Below are positions 1 to 9,874 of a DNA stretch of 64,000 nt, piece after piece. Source of the DNA: Blastochloris viridis. GTDB lineage: Bacteria; Pseudomonadota; Alphaproteobacteria; Rhizobiales; Xanthobacteraceae. The stretch is taken from the NCBI RefSeq assembly GCF_001402875.1, contig NZ_CP012946.1, positions 1,280,001 through 1,344,000 of the forward strand, written 5' to 3'. The position numbers and the translations under genes are program-made. The notes under the pieces were generated by a model that searched no databases, was not told the DNA's origin, and was given only the letters and a program-made list of their open reading frames with translations. Every line of letters begins with the position of its first letter. The stretch's first letter is position 1.

Positions 1-68
1 ATGCGTCGGCGAGCGCGATGGCCGCGGACCGATGGCGCCGGCGCCATTCATTAGATGACGTGATGACC

Positions 69-1163
<1,095 letters not shown>

Positions 1164-1182
1164 GCGTGGCCGGACCAGGGTG

Positions 1183-2520
1183 ATGAGCAGCATGCTCGAA
1201 CACGGCCCGGAGGACGTGGACGCGGGCGCTGCTCCCGTTTATGCGGACGGTCCCGCGCCCAACGTCGCGCCGCGCGCCGACGACGTCGAGGCTGTCGGCG
1301 CGGTCGCGCCGGCGCCAGCCGGGGCCGCCCGGCACGGCTGGTGGATGCTCGGCGTCCTGAGCCTGCTGATGGGGTTCGCGTCGATCTCGACCGACCTCTA
1401 TCTGCCGGCGATGCCGGCCATGGGGCTGTCGCTTCGCGCCAGCGCCGGCACGGTGGAGTGGACCGTCTCCGGCTATCTGGTCGGCTTCAGCCTGGGTCAG
1501 CTCCTCTGGGGACCGGTCAGCGACCGGCATGGACGCCGGCTGCCGGTCGCGATCGGGATCGCGCTGTTCGTGATCGGCTCTGCCGGTTGCGCGCTGGCGG
1601 GAGACGTGTCGTCGATCATCGCCTGGCGGATCGTGCAGGCCGTCGGGGCGTCCGCCGGCGTGGTGCTGTCGCGGGCGATGGTGCGCGACCTCTACGAGGG
1701 GCACCGGGCCGCACAGATGCTGTCGACGCTCATCACCGTGATGGCGATCGCGCCCCTGCTCGGGCCGATCGTCGGCGGGCAGATCCTCGTCTTCGCCGGG
1801 TGGCGGGCGATCTTCTGGACCCTGGTCGGTGTCGGCCTCGTGACACTCGTGGCGCTGATCACGCTGCCCGAGACGCTGTCGGACGATCGTCGCAGCCGGG
1901 ACTCGCTCGGTCGCGCTCTCGGCCGTTATGGTGAGCTGCTGCGCCGTCCTCGGCTGCTCGGCTATGCCGGGGCGGGAGGCTGCCTCTACGCGGGCATGTT
2001 CGCCTACATCGCCGGCTCGCCCTTCGCCTTTATCGCTTACCACCGCCTGCCGGCCCAGCTCTACGGCCTGCTGTTCGCCGCCGGCATCGTCGGCATCATG
2101 GCCGCCAACATGATCAATGTACGCTTGCTGCCGCGGAATGGCAGCGATCGGCTGCTGACCGCGGGCACCGTGATGGCGGCTGCCTCGGCCCTCGTGGTCG
2201 CGCTCGCCGCCGAGACCGATTGGGGCGGCCTGTGGGGTCTCGCCGTGCCGCTGTTCGTGTTCGCGTCCTCGACCGGCCTCATCGTCGCCAACTCCATCGC
2301 CGGCGCGCTGAGCGACTTTCCCAAGCAGGCCGGGACCGTCTCGGCTCTGGTCGGCGCGATGCAGTACGGCAGCGGGATTCTCGGCTCCGGGCTGGTCGGC
2401 GCCTTCGCGGACGGCACGCCCCGGCCCATGGGCTGGGTGATCGCCCTTTTCGGCGTCGGCAGCTTCCTCAGCGCCCGGCTGCTCCTGACGGCCCGCCCGA
2501 AGCGCGCGGGCCCGGCCTGA
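1183..2520 (+). CDS. MFS transporter, Bcr/CflA-type drug efflux
   Basis: A 445-residue inner-membrane major facilitator transporter with about 12 hydrophobic segments starting near residue 50. The LYLPAMPAM segment after helix 1 and the GPVSDRHGRR loop between helices 2 and 3 (motif A) are characteristic of the DHA1 Bcr/CflA drug:proton antiporters. The first about 45 residues are acidic and alanine-rich and probably cytosolic. A GTG at 1180 and an ATG at 1192 are alternative starts. It follows the reductase closely and converges on the LysR gene. It probably exports a small toxic compound; which one is unknown. Confidence 0.88.
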   Translation: MSSMLEHGPEDVDAGAAPVYADGPAPNVAPRADDVEAVGAVAPAPAGAARHGWWMLGVLSLLMGFASISTDLYLPAMPAMGLSLRASAGTVEWTVSGYLVGFSLGQLLWGPVSDRHGRRLPVAIGIALFVIGSAGCALAGDVSSIIAWRIVQAVGASAGVVLSRAMVRDLYEGHRAAQMLSTLITVMAIAPLLGPIVGGQILVFAGWRAIFWTLVGVGLVTLVALITLPETLSDDRRSRDSLGRALGRYGELLRRPRLLGYAGAGGCLYAGMFAYIAGSPFAFIAYHRLPAQLYGLLFAAGIVGIMAANMINVRLLPRNGSDRLLTAGTVMAAASALVVALAAETDWGGLWGLAVPLFVFASSTGLIVANSIAGALSDFPKQAGTVSALVGAMQYGSGILGSGLVGAFADGTPRPMGWVIALFGVGSFLSARLLLTARPKRAGPA

Positions 2521-2541
2521 TCCGTCGAACGTCGGGCCTCT

Positions 2542-3438
2542 TCAGTCGCCGTGGTAGCGGAGAAGCCCCACGAGCAAGGCCAAGGCCGGCGACGAGTGCC
2601 GCCGGCTCGGATAATAGAGGTGATAGCCCGGAAAATACGGGCACCAGTCCTCCAGGACCCGCACCAGGCGGCCAGCCGAGACATGGGGCAGCACGGTGTC
2701 ATCGGGGATGTAGGCGAGGCCGAGCCCGTCCAGGGCCGACTGCACCCTGAGGCCGAGATTGTTGAAGACGAGCTGGCCCTCTCCACGTACCCGGACCTCG
2801 CGGCCGTCCTTCTCGAGATCCCAGGCGAACAGGCCGCCATAGGTCGGAAGCCGGACGTTGATGCAGTTGTGCGTGGCCAGATCCTGAGGGGTTTGCGGGG
2901 GCGGATGCCGGGCGAAATAGGCCGGCGAGCCGACGACCGCCATCCGCATCTGCGGCCCGATGCGCACTGCGATCATGTCCTTGGCGACCTGCTCCCCGAG
3001 GCGGACGCCGGCATCGTAGCCCTCGGCGACGATGTCGGTCAGGCCGTAGTCGACGATGATCTCGACATTGATGTCGGGATAGTCCGGCAAGAACCGCCGG
3101 AGAGCGGGCTGCAGGACGGAGATCGCCGAATGCTCTCCTGCCGTGATGCGGACCGTGCCGGCAGGCTTGTCGCGCAACGCGCTCAGCGCCGCGATCTCGG
3201 TCTCGATCTCCTCGAAGCGCGGCGCCACCATCTGCAGCAGCCGCTCGCCGGCCTCCGTCGGAGAGACGCTCCGCGTCGTCCGCGTGAGCAGACGCAGGCC
3301 GAGCCGCTCCTCGAGGTTCTTCACCGTCTGGCTGAGCGCGGACTGCGATACGCCGATCTTCGCCGCCGCCCGCGTAAAGCTGCGTTCCTTGGCGACCATC
3401 GCGAACGCGGCCAGATCGTTGAAGTTCTCGTGCAGCAT
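2542..3438 (-). CDS. LysR-family transcriptional regulator
   Basis: A 298-residue LysR-type regulator. Residues about 5-65 form the winged HTH (SFTRAAAKIGVSQSALSQTV is the recognition segment), followed by the periplasmic-binding-protein-like effector domain, in which residues from about 90 contain the usual GTVRITAGEHS start. It is transcribed leftward from 3438, with gaggtaatga as a reasonable ribosome-binding site. A putative operator lies at 3460-3484 and a related sequence precedes the reductase at 174, so it probably regulates itself and the AKR/MFS pair. The effector is unknown. Confidence 0.92.
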   Translation of the reverse strand: MLHENFNDLAAFAMVAKERSFTRAAAKIGVSQSALSQTVKNLEERLGLRLLTRTTRSVSPTEAGERLLQMVAPRFEEIETEIAALSALRDKPAGTVRITAGEHSAISVLQPALRRFLPDYPDINVEIIVDYGLTDIVAEGYDAGVRLGEQVAKDMIAVRIGPQMRMAVVGSPAYFARHPPPQTPQDLATHNCINVRLPTYGGLFAWDLEKDGREVRVRGEGQLVFNNLGLRVQSALDGLGLAYIPDDTVLPHVSAGRLVRVLEDWCPYFPGYHLYYPSRRHSSPALALLVGLLRYHGD

Positions 3439-3459
3439 TCATTACCTCAACTTATGACG

Positions 3460-3484
3460 GCAACCGGATTGTACCGCCTAATCG
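3460..3484. promoter_or_regulatory. Putative LysR operator in the LysR upstream region
   Basis: This is the second copy of the 25-bp motif found at 69-93 (20 of 25 identical). It sits 21 bp upstream of the LysR start codon, the usual position for an autoregulatory LysR site. Function is inferred from position and repetition. Confidence 0.4.
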
Positions 3485-3558
3485 CAGGACCGCGCATGCG
3501 CTAAATCATCTCTCGACAATGAATCGTGGGCCAAGTCGCTCGCGCGATCAGCGGCCGT

Positions 3559-3665
3559 CGAATATCGACGCGCCTTTGGCTGCGCGCACGGACGCCCTGG
3601 TTCGGGTCCGTTGCCGGCATCACGAAGCATCGCCTGGAGGAAAGCACCGGCTCGGCGTTCGCGCC
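3559..3665 (+). pseudogene. Remnant of an aldo/keto reductase C-terminus
   Basis: The 312-bp gap between the LysR gene and the dehydrogenase at 3751 is not empty. Read rightward, it encodes a stretch (…PWF…VAGITKHRLEES…) that aligns with the C-terminal [18 protein letters not shown] of the intact reductase at 174-1163. The DNA is also alike, for example the shared catcgcctggagga. No start or upstream reductase sequence remains. It is best read as the scar of a deleted reductase once divergent from the LysR gene. It is fused in frame upstream of the next gene but separated by that gene's own start and ribosome-binding site. Confidence 0.5.
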
Positions 3666-3750
3666 GGAGCCGTCGGCGATCCGGCGGGGCAATCGCAGTC
3701 CCGCTCGTCTCCAGCCCGCTCGGGCCGGTCAAGCACGAGGAGAGATACAT

Positions 3751-4581
3751 ATGACGACTTGGCTGATCACCGGATGTTCGAGCGGCCTCGGCCGAAGTCT
3801 CGCCGAGGGGGTGCTCGACGCCGGCTTTAATGCCGTCGTCACGGCCCGTGACCCCGCTGCCCTGCAGGCGCTGGTCGCCGCGCATCCGGACACGGCGCTC
3901 GCTGTCGCGCTCGACGTGACGAAGCCGGAGCAGGTGGCGCGGGCGGCCGCGGCCGCGAAGGATCGGTTCGGAGGCGTGGACGTGCTGGTCAACAACGCCG
4001 GCCACGGCTACCGCGCCGCCGTCGAGGAAGGCGACGAGCGGGAGGTGAACGACCTCTTCGCGACGAATTTCTTCGGTGCCGTCGCCATGATCAAGGCGGT
4101 CCTGCCGGGAATGCGGGAGCGTCGCAACGGCACCATCCTGAACGTCTCGTCCATCGCCGGCCGGCTGGCCGCGCCCGGCTCCGGCTACTACTCGGCCACG
4201 AAGTTCGCCCTCGAAGGAATGTCCGACGCGTTGCGCAAGGAAGTCGGGCCGCTCGGCATCCGGGTGACGATCATCGAGCCGGGCGCCTTCCGGACGGAGT
4301 TCGCCGGACGCTCCTTGCAACAGGCGAAGGCTTCGATCGCCGACTATCGCGACACCGCCGGCCCCAGGCGGAAGGAGAACGACAAGACGCACGGTACGCA
4401 GCCCGGCGACCCGGCCCGCGCGGCGCAGGCGATCATCGAAATGGTCGCCGACGCGGCTCTGCCTGTCCGGCTGCTGCTCGGCAGCGACGCCGTCCGGATC
4501 GTCGGCGCCGAGGTCGATGACCAGCGCCGGGAGATCGATGCCTGGAAAGCGACCAGCCTCGCCACCGACTTTCCGAGCTGA
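3751..4581 (+). CDS. Short-chain dehydrogenase/reductase
   Basis: A 276-residue cytosolic NAD(P)-dependent oxidoreductase of the classical SDR family. The Rossmann motif TGCSSGLG is at residues about 7-14, VNNAGHG near 80, the catalytic Ser in NVSSIAGR near 131, and YSATK with the catalytic Tyr/Lys near 149-153. The C-terminal part resembles SDRs often annotated as oxidoreductases acting on unknown ketones. The start at 3751 is supported by gaggagagat immediately upstream; the open frame extends further back only through the reductase scar. A second SDR follows after 20 bp, so the pair is probably an operon. Confidence 0.9.
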   Translation: MTTWLITGCSSGLGRSLAEGVLDAGFNAVVTARDPAALQALVAAHPDTALAVALDVTKPEQVARAAAAAKDRFGGVDVLVNNAGHGYRAAVEEGDEREVNDLFATNFFGAVAMIKAVLPGMRERRNGTILNVSSIAGRLAAPGSGYYSATKFALEGMSDALRKEVGPLGIRVTIIEPGAFRTEFAGRSLQQAKASIADYRDTAGPRRKENDKTHGTQPGDPARAAQAIIEMVADAALPVRLLLGSDAVRIVGAEVDDQRREIDAWKATSLATDFPS

Positions 4582-4601
4582 AGCCGAGAGAGGTCGAAAA
4601 G

Positions 4602-5336
4602 ATGAAGATGCAGGATCTGACCGGGAAGATCGCCGTCGTCACCGGCGCGTCGAGCGGCATCGGCGCGGCGGCGGCCCGGCTGCTCGTCGCCGAGGGTGTC
4701 CGCGTCGTGCTGGTCGCGCGCCGGCGCGAGCGGATCGATGCCCTGGCGGCGGAGTTGGGCGACAGCGCGACCCCGATTGCAATGGACGTCACCGACGCCG
4801 GGCAAGTCGAGGCGCTCTTCTCTCGCGTGCGCGAAACATTCGGCGGGCTGGATCTCCTGTTCAACAACGCCGGGCTCGGGGTCTTCGGAGACTTTGCGAA
4901 CAGCGAGCCGGCGGACTGGCGCCGGATGATCGACACCAATCTGCTCGGCCTGCTCACTTGCACCCGGACAGCCATTCCCCTCCTGCGCGGCCGCGCCGGC
5001 GCCATGATCGCGTCGGTCTCCAGCACCGGCGGCCGCTACGGCGTCGAGGGCTGGTCGGTCTATTGCGCGACGAAATACGCCGTCGTCGGATTCCACGAGA
5101 CGCTGCGCAAGGAACTCGGCGCGGACGGCATCCGCGTGAGCGTCATCGAGCCGGGCGCGGTGTGGACGGAGTTCGGCCACAACGTTCCAGCGGAGGCGTT
5201 GCGCGATCGGCGCCAGAGCCTCGACGCCCTGACGCCCGAGGACGTGGCACAGGCGCTCGTCTACGCCTTCGCGCAGCATCCGCGCGTCCTCGTCCAGGAA
5301 ATTCTCGTCCGGCCGGTGCGGCAGGTGGCCCCCTGA
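4602..5336 (+). CDS. Short-chain dehydrogenase/reductase
   Basis: A 244-residue classical SDR. It shows TGASSGIGAAAARLL (cofactor loop, residues about 13-27), FNNAGLG near 88, SVSSTGGR with the catalytic Ser near 140, and YCATKYAV with Tyr and Lys near 153-157. It is preceded by agagagg and lies 20 bp after the other SDR, in the same operon. It converges on the cupin gene, with a hairpin in between. The substrate is unknown. Confidence 0.9.
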   Translation: MKMQDLTGKIAVVTGASSGIGAAAARLLVAEGVRVVLVARRRERIDALAAELGDSATPIAMDVTDAGQVEALFSRVRETFGGLDLLFNNAGLGVFGDFANSEPADWRRMIDTNLLGLLTCTRTAIPLLRGRAGAMIASVSSTGGRYGVEGWSVYCATKYAVVGFHETLRKELGADGIRVSVIEPGAVWTEFGHNVPAEALRDRRQSLDALTPEDVAQALVYAFAQHPRVLVQEILVRPVRQVAP

Positions 5337-5338
5337 AG

Positions 5339-5363
5339 GCGCGACCGGCCGACCGGGTCGCGC
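5339..5363. terminator. GC-rich hairpin between convergent genes
   Basis: gcgcgacc at 5339-5346 pairs with ggtcgcgc at 5356-5363 around a 9-nt loop. It lies between the convergent SDR and cupin genes, where a two-way terminator would be expected, but there is no T tract on either side, so the assignment is weak. Confidence 0.35.
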
Positions 5364-5395
5364 GCTCGGACACGGCTACGCTTCGACCAGTTGCC

Positions 5396-5878
5396 TCAGC
5401 GCCGGTACTGATCGTCCGCGACCTGCTCCATCCACTCGACCGACTTGCCGTCGAGCGCTTCGGCGATCGCGATGTGCGACATGCCGTGGGTCGGGGTCGC
5501 GCCGTGCCAGTGCTTGATCCCGGGCGGGATCCACACGACGTCACCCGGCCGGATGTCCTGAACCGGGCCGCCCCATTGCTGCACCCGACCGACACCGGCG
5601 GTGACGATCAGGGTCTGCCCGAGAGGATGCGTGTGCCAAGCCGTGCGCGCGCCGGGCTCGAAGGTCACGATGCCGCCGCCGACGCGGGCGGGCGCGGTGG
5701 CCTGGAAACGCTGGTCGACGCGAACCGAGCCGGTGAAGTTGCCGGCGGCGCCAGCGGTGGACGGCTGTGATCCGGCCGGCATGACAGTGATCATCGGATC
5801 GGCCTTGGCGTCTGCGGCCGACGCACACAGCGCGATGGAAAGGACCATGGGAAGGATCTTCGCGGCGAGATGCTTCAT
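5396..5878 (-). CDS. Exported cupin-domain protein
   Basis: A 160-residue small beta-barrel cupin with an N-terminal Sec signal peptide ([20 protein letters not shown]…ADA). Metal-binding residues are visible in WHTHPLGQ (His-x-His, motif 1) and in the [13 protein letters not shown] region (motif 2), as in the cupins related to bacterial hydroxynitrile lyase. The start was taken at 5878, where the signal peptide begins, rather than at the longer open frame to 5944. It is the last gene of a leftward run, one base after the stop of the carboxymuconolactone-decarboxylase-like gene, and probably acts in the periplasm. The substrate is unknown. Confidence 0.85.
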   Translation of the reverse strand: MKHLAAKILPMVLSIALCASAADAKADPMITVMPAGSQPSTAGAAGNFTGSVRVDQRFQATAPARVGGGIVTFEPGARTAWHTHPLGQTLIVTAGVGRVQQWGGPVQDIRPGDVVWIPPGIKHWHGATPTHGMSHIAIAEALDGKSVEWMEQVADDQYRR

Positions 5879-5879
5879 G

Positions 5880-6305
5880 TCATTTCTTCTGAAAGACGTC
5901 CTTGGCGATCGCGACCGCAGACACCGCGTTCGGCCAGCCGGCATAGAAGGCGAGATGCGTGATGGTCTCGACCAGCTCCTCCTCGGTGACGCCGTTCTGG
6001 CGGGCGAGCGCCAGGTGGGAGCGGAGCTGATCGGGCCGGTTCATTGCGATCAGCGCCGCGACGGTGATCAGGCTGCGGTCGCGCGGGGACAGCTGCGGGC
6101 GCTTCCAGATGTCCCCGTAGAGCACCTCGTCGGTCAGCTCCGCGAGTTTTGGCGCGACGGTCCCCATCAGCTGCTGCGCCCGGGACGGCGGCGGGGCGGC
6201 GCCGGGGTTCGGCGCGGTCGGTGCCTGGGCGTGGGCCATGGTGGCGATGCCGCCGCCCGCCAGGATGGCGGCGGCGAGGACGAGACGTCTGGCGCTTTGC
6301 TTCAC
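5880..6305 (-). CDS. Exported carboxymuconolactone decarboxylase-like protein
   Basis: A 141-residue protein of the carboxymuconolactone decarboxylase / AhpD-like fold. The body ([15 protein letters not shown]…[16 protein letters not shown]…[34 protein letters not shown]) fits the family closely. It appears to lack the CxxC of true AhpD peroxidases. A GTG start at 6305 is preferred over the ATG at 6341: gagga lies just before it and it gives a clean signal peptide ending AHAQA. It lies directly upstream of the cupin gene; such CMD-plus-cupin pairs are common. The reaction is not established. Confidence 0.83.
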   Translation of the reverse strand: MKQSARRLVLAAAILAGGGIATMAHAQAPTAPNPGAAPPPSRAQQLMGTVAPKLAELTDEVLYGDIWKRPQLSPRDRSLITVAALIAMNRPDQLRSHLALARQNGVTEEELVETITHLAFYAGWPNAVSAVAIAKDVFQKK

Positions 6306-6384
6306 GGCTGTGTTCCTCGTGTCGGGGGCGGGAATGGGCACCGAGCGCCCGTTCCCTGGCCGAAGGCGAAGGCGGACAAAACCT

Positions 6385-7491
6385 TCAGGCGGACGCGAGA
6401 TGCTGGCCGAAGAAGGTCTTCAGCTTGCCCATCGCGGCATCGACGTATTTGGGGACCCAGTAGGTCTCGATGTGGGTCGCGCCGTCGATCTTGAACAGCT
6501 CTTTGGTCTTCGTGCCGGTGGCCTTGGCGAACGCATCCTCGGTAATGTAGAGGCTGTCGGCCTTGCTTCCGGCGATCATCAGCAGCGGCGTGTCGATCAG
6601 ATCGATCTGATCGGTGGCATCCCAGCGCATCAGGTCCAGCAAGCTGCTCATGGTGTACTTGAAGGTCGAGCCGGGATGCGCGTGCGTCTTCCAGTAGTAC
6701 TCGTAACCCTGCCGATACAGATCGAACGGAAGTGCGGCGATCTGCGCGTCCGTCAGATTGGCGTCGCCGGCATACAGAACAGCTCCGCCCGCCACCTCCT
6801 GGGCGCGGGCGGCCGACGCCTGCTGCAGGCGCTGCTGGATTGTCGCGAGCTGCGAGTCCACATACCCGTTGCGGCGAACGCGACCGGAGTTGAACATGCT
6901 CAGCGTCGCGATCGACTTGAAGCGCTTGTCGACCTTCGCGGCCGCCAGCGCGTAGCCCCCGCCGCCGCAGATCCCGAGCAGGCCCAGGCGCGCGGTGTCG
7001 ACGCCCGCATAGCGGGTGATGAAGTCCGCCATGCCGTGGATGTCCTCGGTGCGGAACTGAGGCTTGTCCATGCTGCGGGGCTGGCCGCCGCTCCCGCCCT
7101 GGTATGCCGCATCCGCCGCGATCGTGATGTAGCCCTGCTCGGCGAGATGCTGGGCATACAGGCCGGCGACCTGCTCCTTCACGCCGCCGTTCGGGTGCGC
7201 CACGACGATCGCAGGATATTTCTGCTGCGGCGTGTAGTTCGCCGGAGTGTAGACATTGGCGACGATGTCCAGGCCGTTGAGCTTGTAGGTGACCGGGTGG
7301 ATGTTGACCTTGCCCGGCTCGTTCTTCGTGATCGCGCCGTCATAGACCAGGGTGAACGGATTCTGCTTGTGATCCGCTGCGGACGCCGGGGCGTTGGTCA
7401 TCGCTGAAAGTCCTATTGCTGTGGCCGATACAACGAGCGCGGAGGCTCCGAGGAACTCGCGTCGATTTTTGGTGATCACGTCGTCGGTCAT
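6385..7491 (-). CDS. Tat-exported alpha/beta hydrolase (dienelactone hydrolase-like)
   Basis: A 368-residue alpha/beta hydrolase. The first about 35 residues carry a twin-arginine signal (NRREFLGASALV), so it should be exported folded. The nucleophile elbow reads LGICGGGGYALA, with Cys in place of the common Ser, as in dienelactone hydrolases. The acid is probably Asp in IAGSKADSLY, and the catalytic His is in DGATHIETYW. The start at 7491 was chosen over 7605 because the Tat peptide starts there. It lies between another exported hydrolase and the CMD-like gene in a leftward cluster. Confidence 0.87.
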   Translation of the reverse strand: MTDDVITKNRREFLGASALVVSATAIGLSAMTNAPASAADHKQNPFTLVYDGAITKNEPGKVNIHPVTYKLNGLDIVANVYTPANYTPQQKYPAIVVAHPNGGVKEQVAGLYAQHLAEQGYITIAADAAYQGGSGGQPRSMDKPQFRTEDIHGMADFITRYAGVDTARLGLLGICGGGGYALAAAKVDKRFKSIATLSMFNSGRVRRNGYVDSQLATIQQRLQQASAARAQEVAGGAVLYAGDANLTDAQIAALPFDLYRQGYEYYWKTHAHPGSTFKYTMSSLLDLMRWDATDQIDLIDTPLLMIAGSKADSLYITEDAFAKATGTKTKELFKIDGATHIETYWVPKYVDAAMGKLKTFFGQHLASA

Positions 7492-7601
7492 GATGGTCTC
7501 CTGGCTAGGCGGGTCGGGCGCCGTCCGCAGTCGCTTGAGGGTTTGGTGTCTTGGTTCAGAGCCCCGGTTTGCGGACATGCTCTGGTCCAATGGGCTCACG
7601 A

Positions 7602-8687
7602 TCAATCCAGGCGTTTTTCAGCGAGGAACTTCGAGACCAGATCCGCAATCTCGACATTGTTCAGATCCGCGAACGGGAAGTGGGTGTTGCCCCGGATCCC
7701 GTTCTCCGGAAGATGGACGAGTCGCGCGTCGCCGCCGTGCCGGTTGACGGCGTCGACCCAGAGCCGGGCCATGGCGAGGCGGACGCGCCAGCTGTCCTGA
7801 CCCGGAAGATCCACGGGCGCCGACGGAATGTTGTCGCCGTAGACGATGACGATCGGAACTCTCGTGAGCGCCATGAAATCCGGCACCGGCACGGGGACGC
7901 CCTGAAGGGTGTCGAACGCGCTCGGCATCGGCGCCGGCACCTCGCCTTGCGGGAAGAGGAAATTGCTTCCCGGCTCGAAGGCGACAATGGCTTTGATGTT
8001 CGGGCTCTTGATGGCGGCGAGCCAGCCCGGTCCCCCGCTTTGCGAATGGGTCACGAGGATGCCGGGGCCGATCTTCGCGAACAGCGCGGCGACGGCGTCG
8101 GACACGACGTTCATGTCGAACGGCCCGGTGTTCGGGGTCATCGCCCGGAAGTACTGGTTCAGCGTCTCGGGATCGCGCGCGAACTGCACGCCGTCGAAGT
8201 AGTTCGGCCAGACGCCGACGCGGAACTGGTTGAACCACATCTGCTCGTCGGGCGTCGGCTTGATCGTCGCTTCGACGGTGCTGCGCCCGGCGTCGCCGCG
8301 ACGGGGCTGGTCGACGAGATAGGCGGCGAAGCGGCGGCGAAGGAAGATCGTCTGGAAGCCCTCGCGGCCGTCCGGCGTCGTCTCCCAGGTTTTCGAGAAC
8401 TGGCCCGCGCCGTGCCACATGACCAGCGGCAGAGGGCGCGCATTCACCGGCACCTGATAGAAGGCGTAGAGGTGGTCGCCGTGATAGGTCTGCCCCGCCG
8501 GGTCGAGCGGCTTGCGGGGATCGAACGCGCCGGGTGCCGTCAGCACGGTTCCGCCGACGGCGAAACTCCCCTGGTCTTCGAGCGCGATCGGCGTCCATTG
8601 CCCGACCCGATCGGCCGCGTTCACGAGCCCGGCCGCGCAGAAAGACAGCGCGACCACCGCGGCCAAGACGTTGCGTGACGTTTGCAT
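7602..8687 (-). CDS. Exported alpha/beta hydrolase
   Basis: A 361-residue alpha/beta hydrolase with a Sec signal peptide (MQTSRNVLAAVVALSFCAAG). The oxyanion-region motif WHGAGQFSKTWE, the nucleophile elbow VTHSQSGGPG with Ser near residue 205, and a late His in GNTHFPFADLNN are visible. It is the first gene of the leftward exported-enzyme cluster, 110 bp upstream of the Tat-exported hydrolase. A half-site like the LysR box (cgattagg, 8734-8741) occurs in its upstream region. The substrate is probably an ester or lactone, but this is not determined. Confidence 0.85.
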   Translation of the reverse strand: MQTSRNVLAAVVALSFCAAGLVNAADRVGQWTPIALEDQGSFAVGGTVLTAPGAFDPRKPLDPAGQTYHGDHLYAFYQVPVNARPLPLVMWHGAGQFSKTWETTPDGREGFQTIFLRRRFAAYLVDQPRRGDAGRSTVEATIKPTPDEQMWFNQFRVGVWPNYFDGVQFARDPETLNQYFRAMTPNTGPFDMNVVSDAVAALFAKIGPGILVTHSQSGGPGWLAAIKSPNIKAIVAFEPGSNFLFPQGEVPAPMPSAFDTLQGVPVPVPDFMALTRVPIVIVYGDNIPSAPVDLPGQDSWRVRLAMARLWVDAVNRHGGDARLVHLPENGIRGNTHFPFADLNNVEIADLVSKFLAEKRLD

Positions 8688-8951
8688 GCCGGCTCACCTC
8701 CACGACGCCGATCCTACATGGGGGGTGCAAACACGATTAGGTAATGACTCGCGCTAAGACTGATAAGCAGAACTAATGAATACCGGCGAATTTCGTTGAC
8801 ACCTCATCGCGGGTGCTGATTTCGTCTCGACATCGTTAACAATTGTAGGAGGTCCGGTAGCCCGAACGGTCTTCTCGTAGAAGTGCCGAGGCTCATGGTC
8901 ATCTCGCCCGGACGACCGCTTCACTCTTGTCGGTCGATACCGAGATGGGCA
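8688..8951. other. Boundary between chromosomal genes and prophage late region
   Basis: This 264-bp stretch has no convincing gene. It holds the promoter region of the hydrolase gene and the 3' end of the prophage operon. No tRNA gene, clear att repeat or strong terminator could be seen, so the exact left end of the prophage is not fixed. Confidence 0.5.
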
Positions 8952-9257
8952 TCACTTTCTGCTCCCGTTGCCGTTGGTGAGCCACCGCTTGCCGGCTTCG
9001 AGCAAGGAGCCGTCGATCAGGCCGGAGCACAGCTTGATGGCGAGGAGGCCGAGCGCGAAGCCGGAGGCGCCGGGCGAGAGCCCGAGCTTGATCGCCACCA
9101 CGTCGCCCATGAAGATTGCCGTGATCACCGCCACGGTGCAGACCCCGAGCGCCTGCTTCGGGGCCAACTGTTTCTTCAGGATCAGGTAGACGACCCCGCC
9201 GGCGAGGCCGGCGACCGCGCGCCAGGCCACGTCGGCCAGTTCGGAGAGGTTGGTCAT
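8952..9257 (-). CDS. Small phage membrane protein, holin-like
   Basis: A 101-residue protein with three hydrophobic segments (near residues 14-27, 36-50 and 62-82) and a charged C-terminus (GKRWLTNGNGSRK). It is the last gene of the left lysis cassette, and its ATG overlaps the stop of the preceding holin gene. Size, topology and position suggest a holin or holin accessory protein. It has no counterpart in the right prophage segment. No family is recognised with certainty. Confidence 0.65.
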   Translation of the reverse strand: MTNLSELADVAWRAVAGLAGGVVYLILKKQLAPKQALGVCTVAVITAIFMGDVVAIKLGLSPGASGFALGLLAIKLCSGLIDGSLLEAGKRWLTNGNGSRK

Positions 9258-9874
9258 CGGCGCACCTTCCGAGTCGCGGCCTTGACGAGGGGGTCGATTG
9301 CGGTCGGGACGGGCTGGCCGGTGAGGGCCGCCTCCTTCTCGCGCGAGCGGCCGTTGACGTAGACACCGAGGACACCGAAGCGCGCGCCCCAGTACAGGGA
9401 GAGGAGTCCCGATGCGTTGACCGCCCAGGCGGCGATCTTCCCGGCGCCGAAGGCGAGATCCCACATCGCCAGCGCCCAGCAGACCGCGCATTCGAGCGTC
9501 AGCTCGAATGCGTAGATCGGCCGCCACCAGCGCTGCACGACGTCGCCGGACACCGCCTCGATCCGCATGGTCTCGTTCGTCTCGCCGAGCGCCTGGGCTT
9601 GCGCCTCGGCGTCCGCCTTGGCGATGTCGGCGAGGGCCGGCCATTTCGCCTGGGCCTCGGCTTCGGCGGCGGACAGTTTCGGCCCGAGCGTGTCCGCAGG
9701 CGTTTCCTCGAGCGCCTTGTCGACCGCGTCCGGGGTCGGCTCGACGCCGAGCGCGTCGGCGATGACGCCGCCGATGGAGTCTCCGATCATGCCACCGAGG
9801 GGGCCGCCCAGTGCGCGGCCGATGATGGGCGCACCCGCTTTCACGAGCGCGCCGCCGAGGTCCTGCCAGTTCAT
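9254..9874 (-). CDS. GTA-type three-helix holin
   Basis: A 206-residue protein with a Gly-rich N-terminus, an acidic/Ala-rich middle, and a C-terminal part with the pattern QRWWRPIYAFELTLECAVCW followed by further hydrophobic helices. This matches the gene-transfer-agent 3TM holin family (Pfam GTA_holin_3TM). It would form inner-membrane holes that release or activate the endolysin. Its ATG overlaps the endolysin stop (ATGA), which indicates translational coupling. The basic C-terminus (KAATRKVRR) is typical of holins. Confidence 0.8.
   Translation of the reverse strand: MNWQDLGGALVKAGAPIIGRALGGPLGGMIGDSIGGVIADALGVEPTPDAVDKALEETPADTLGPKLSAAEAEAQAKWPALADIAKADAEAQAQALGETNETMRIEAVSGDVVQRWWRPIYAFELTLECAVCWALAMWDLAFGAGKIAAWAVNASGLLSLYWGARFGVLGVYVNGRSREKEAALTGQPVPTAIDPLVKAATRKVRR

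Noticed and set aside
8796..8801. A ttgaca -35 box at the prophage edge
   Set aside because: No acceptable -10 element follows at the right distance.
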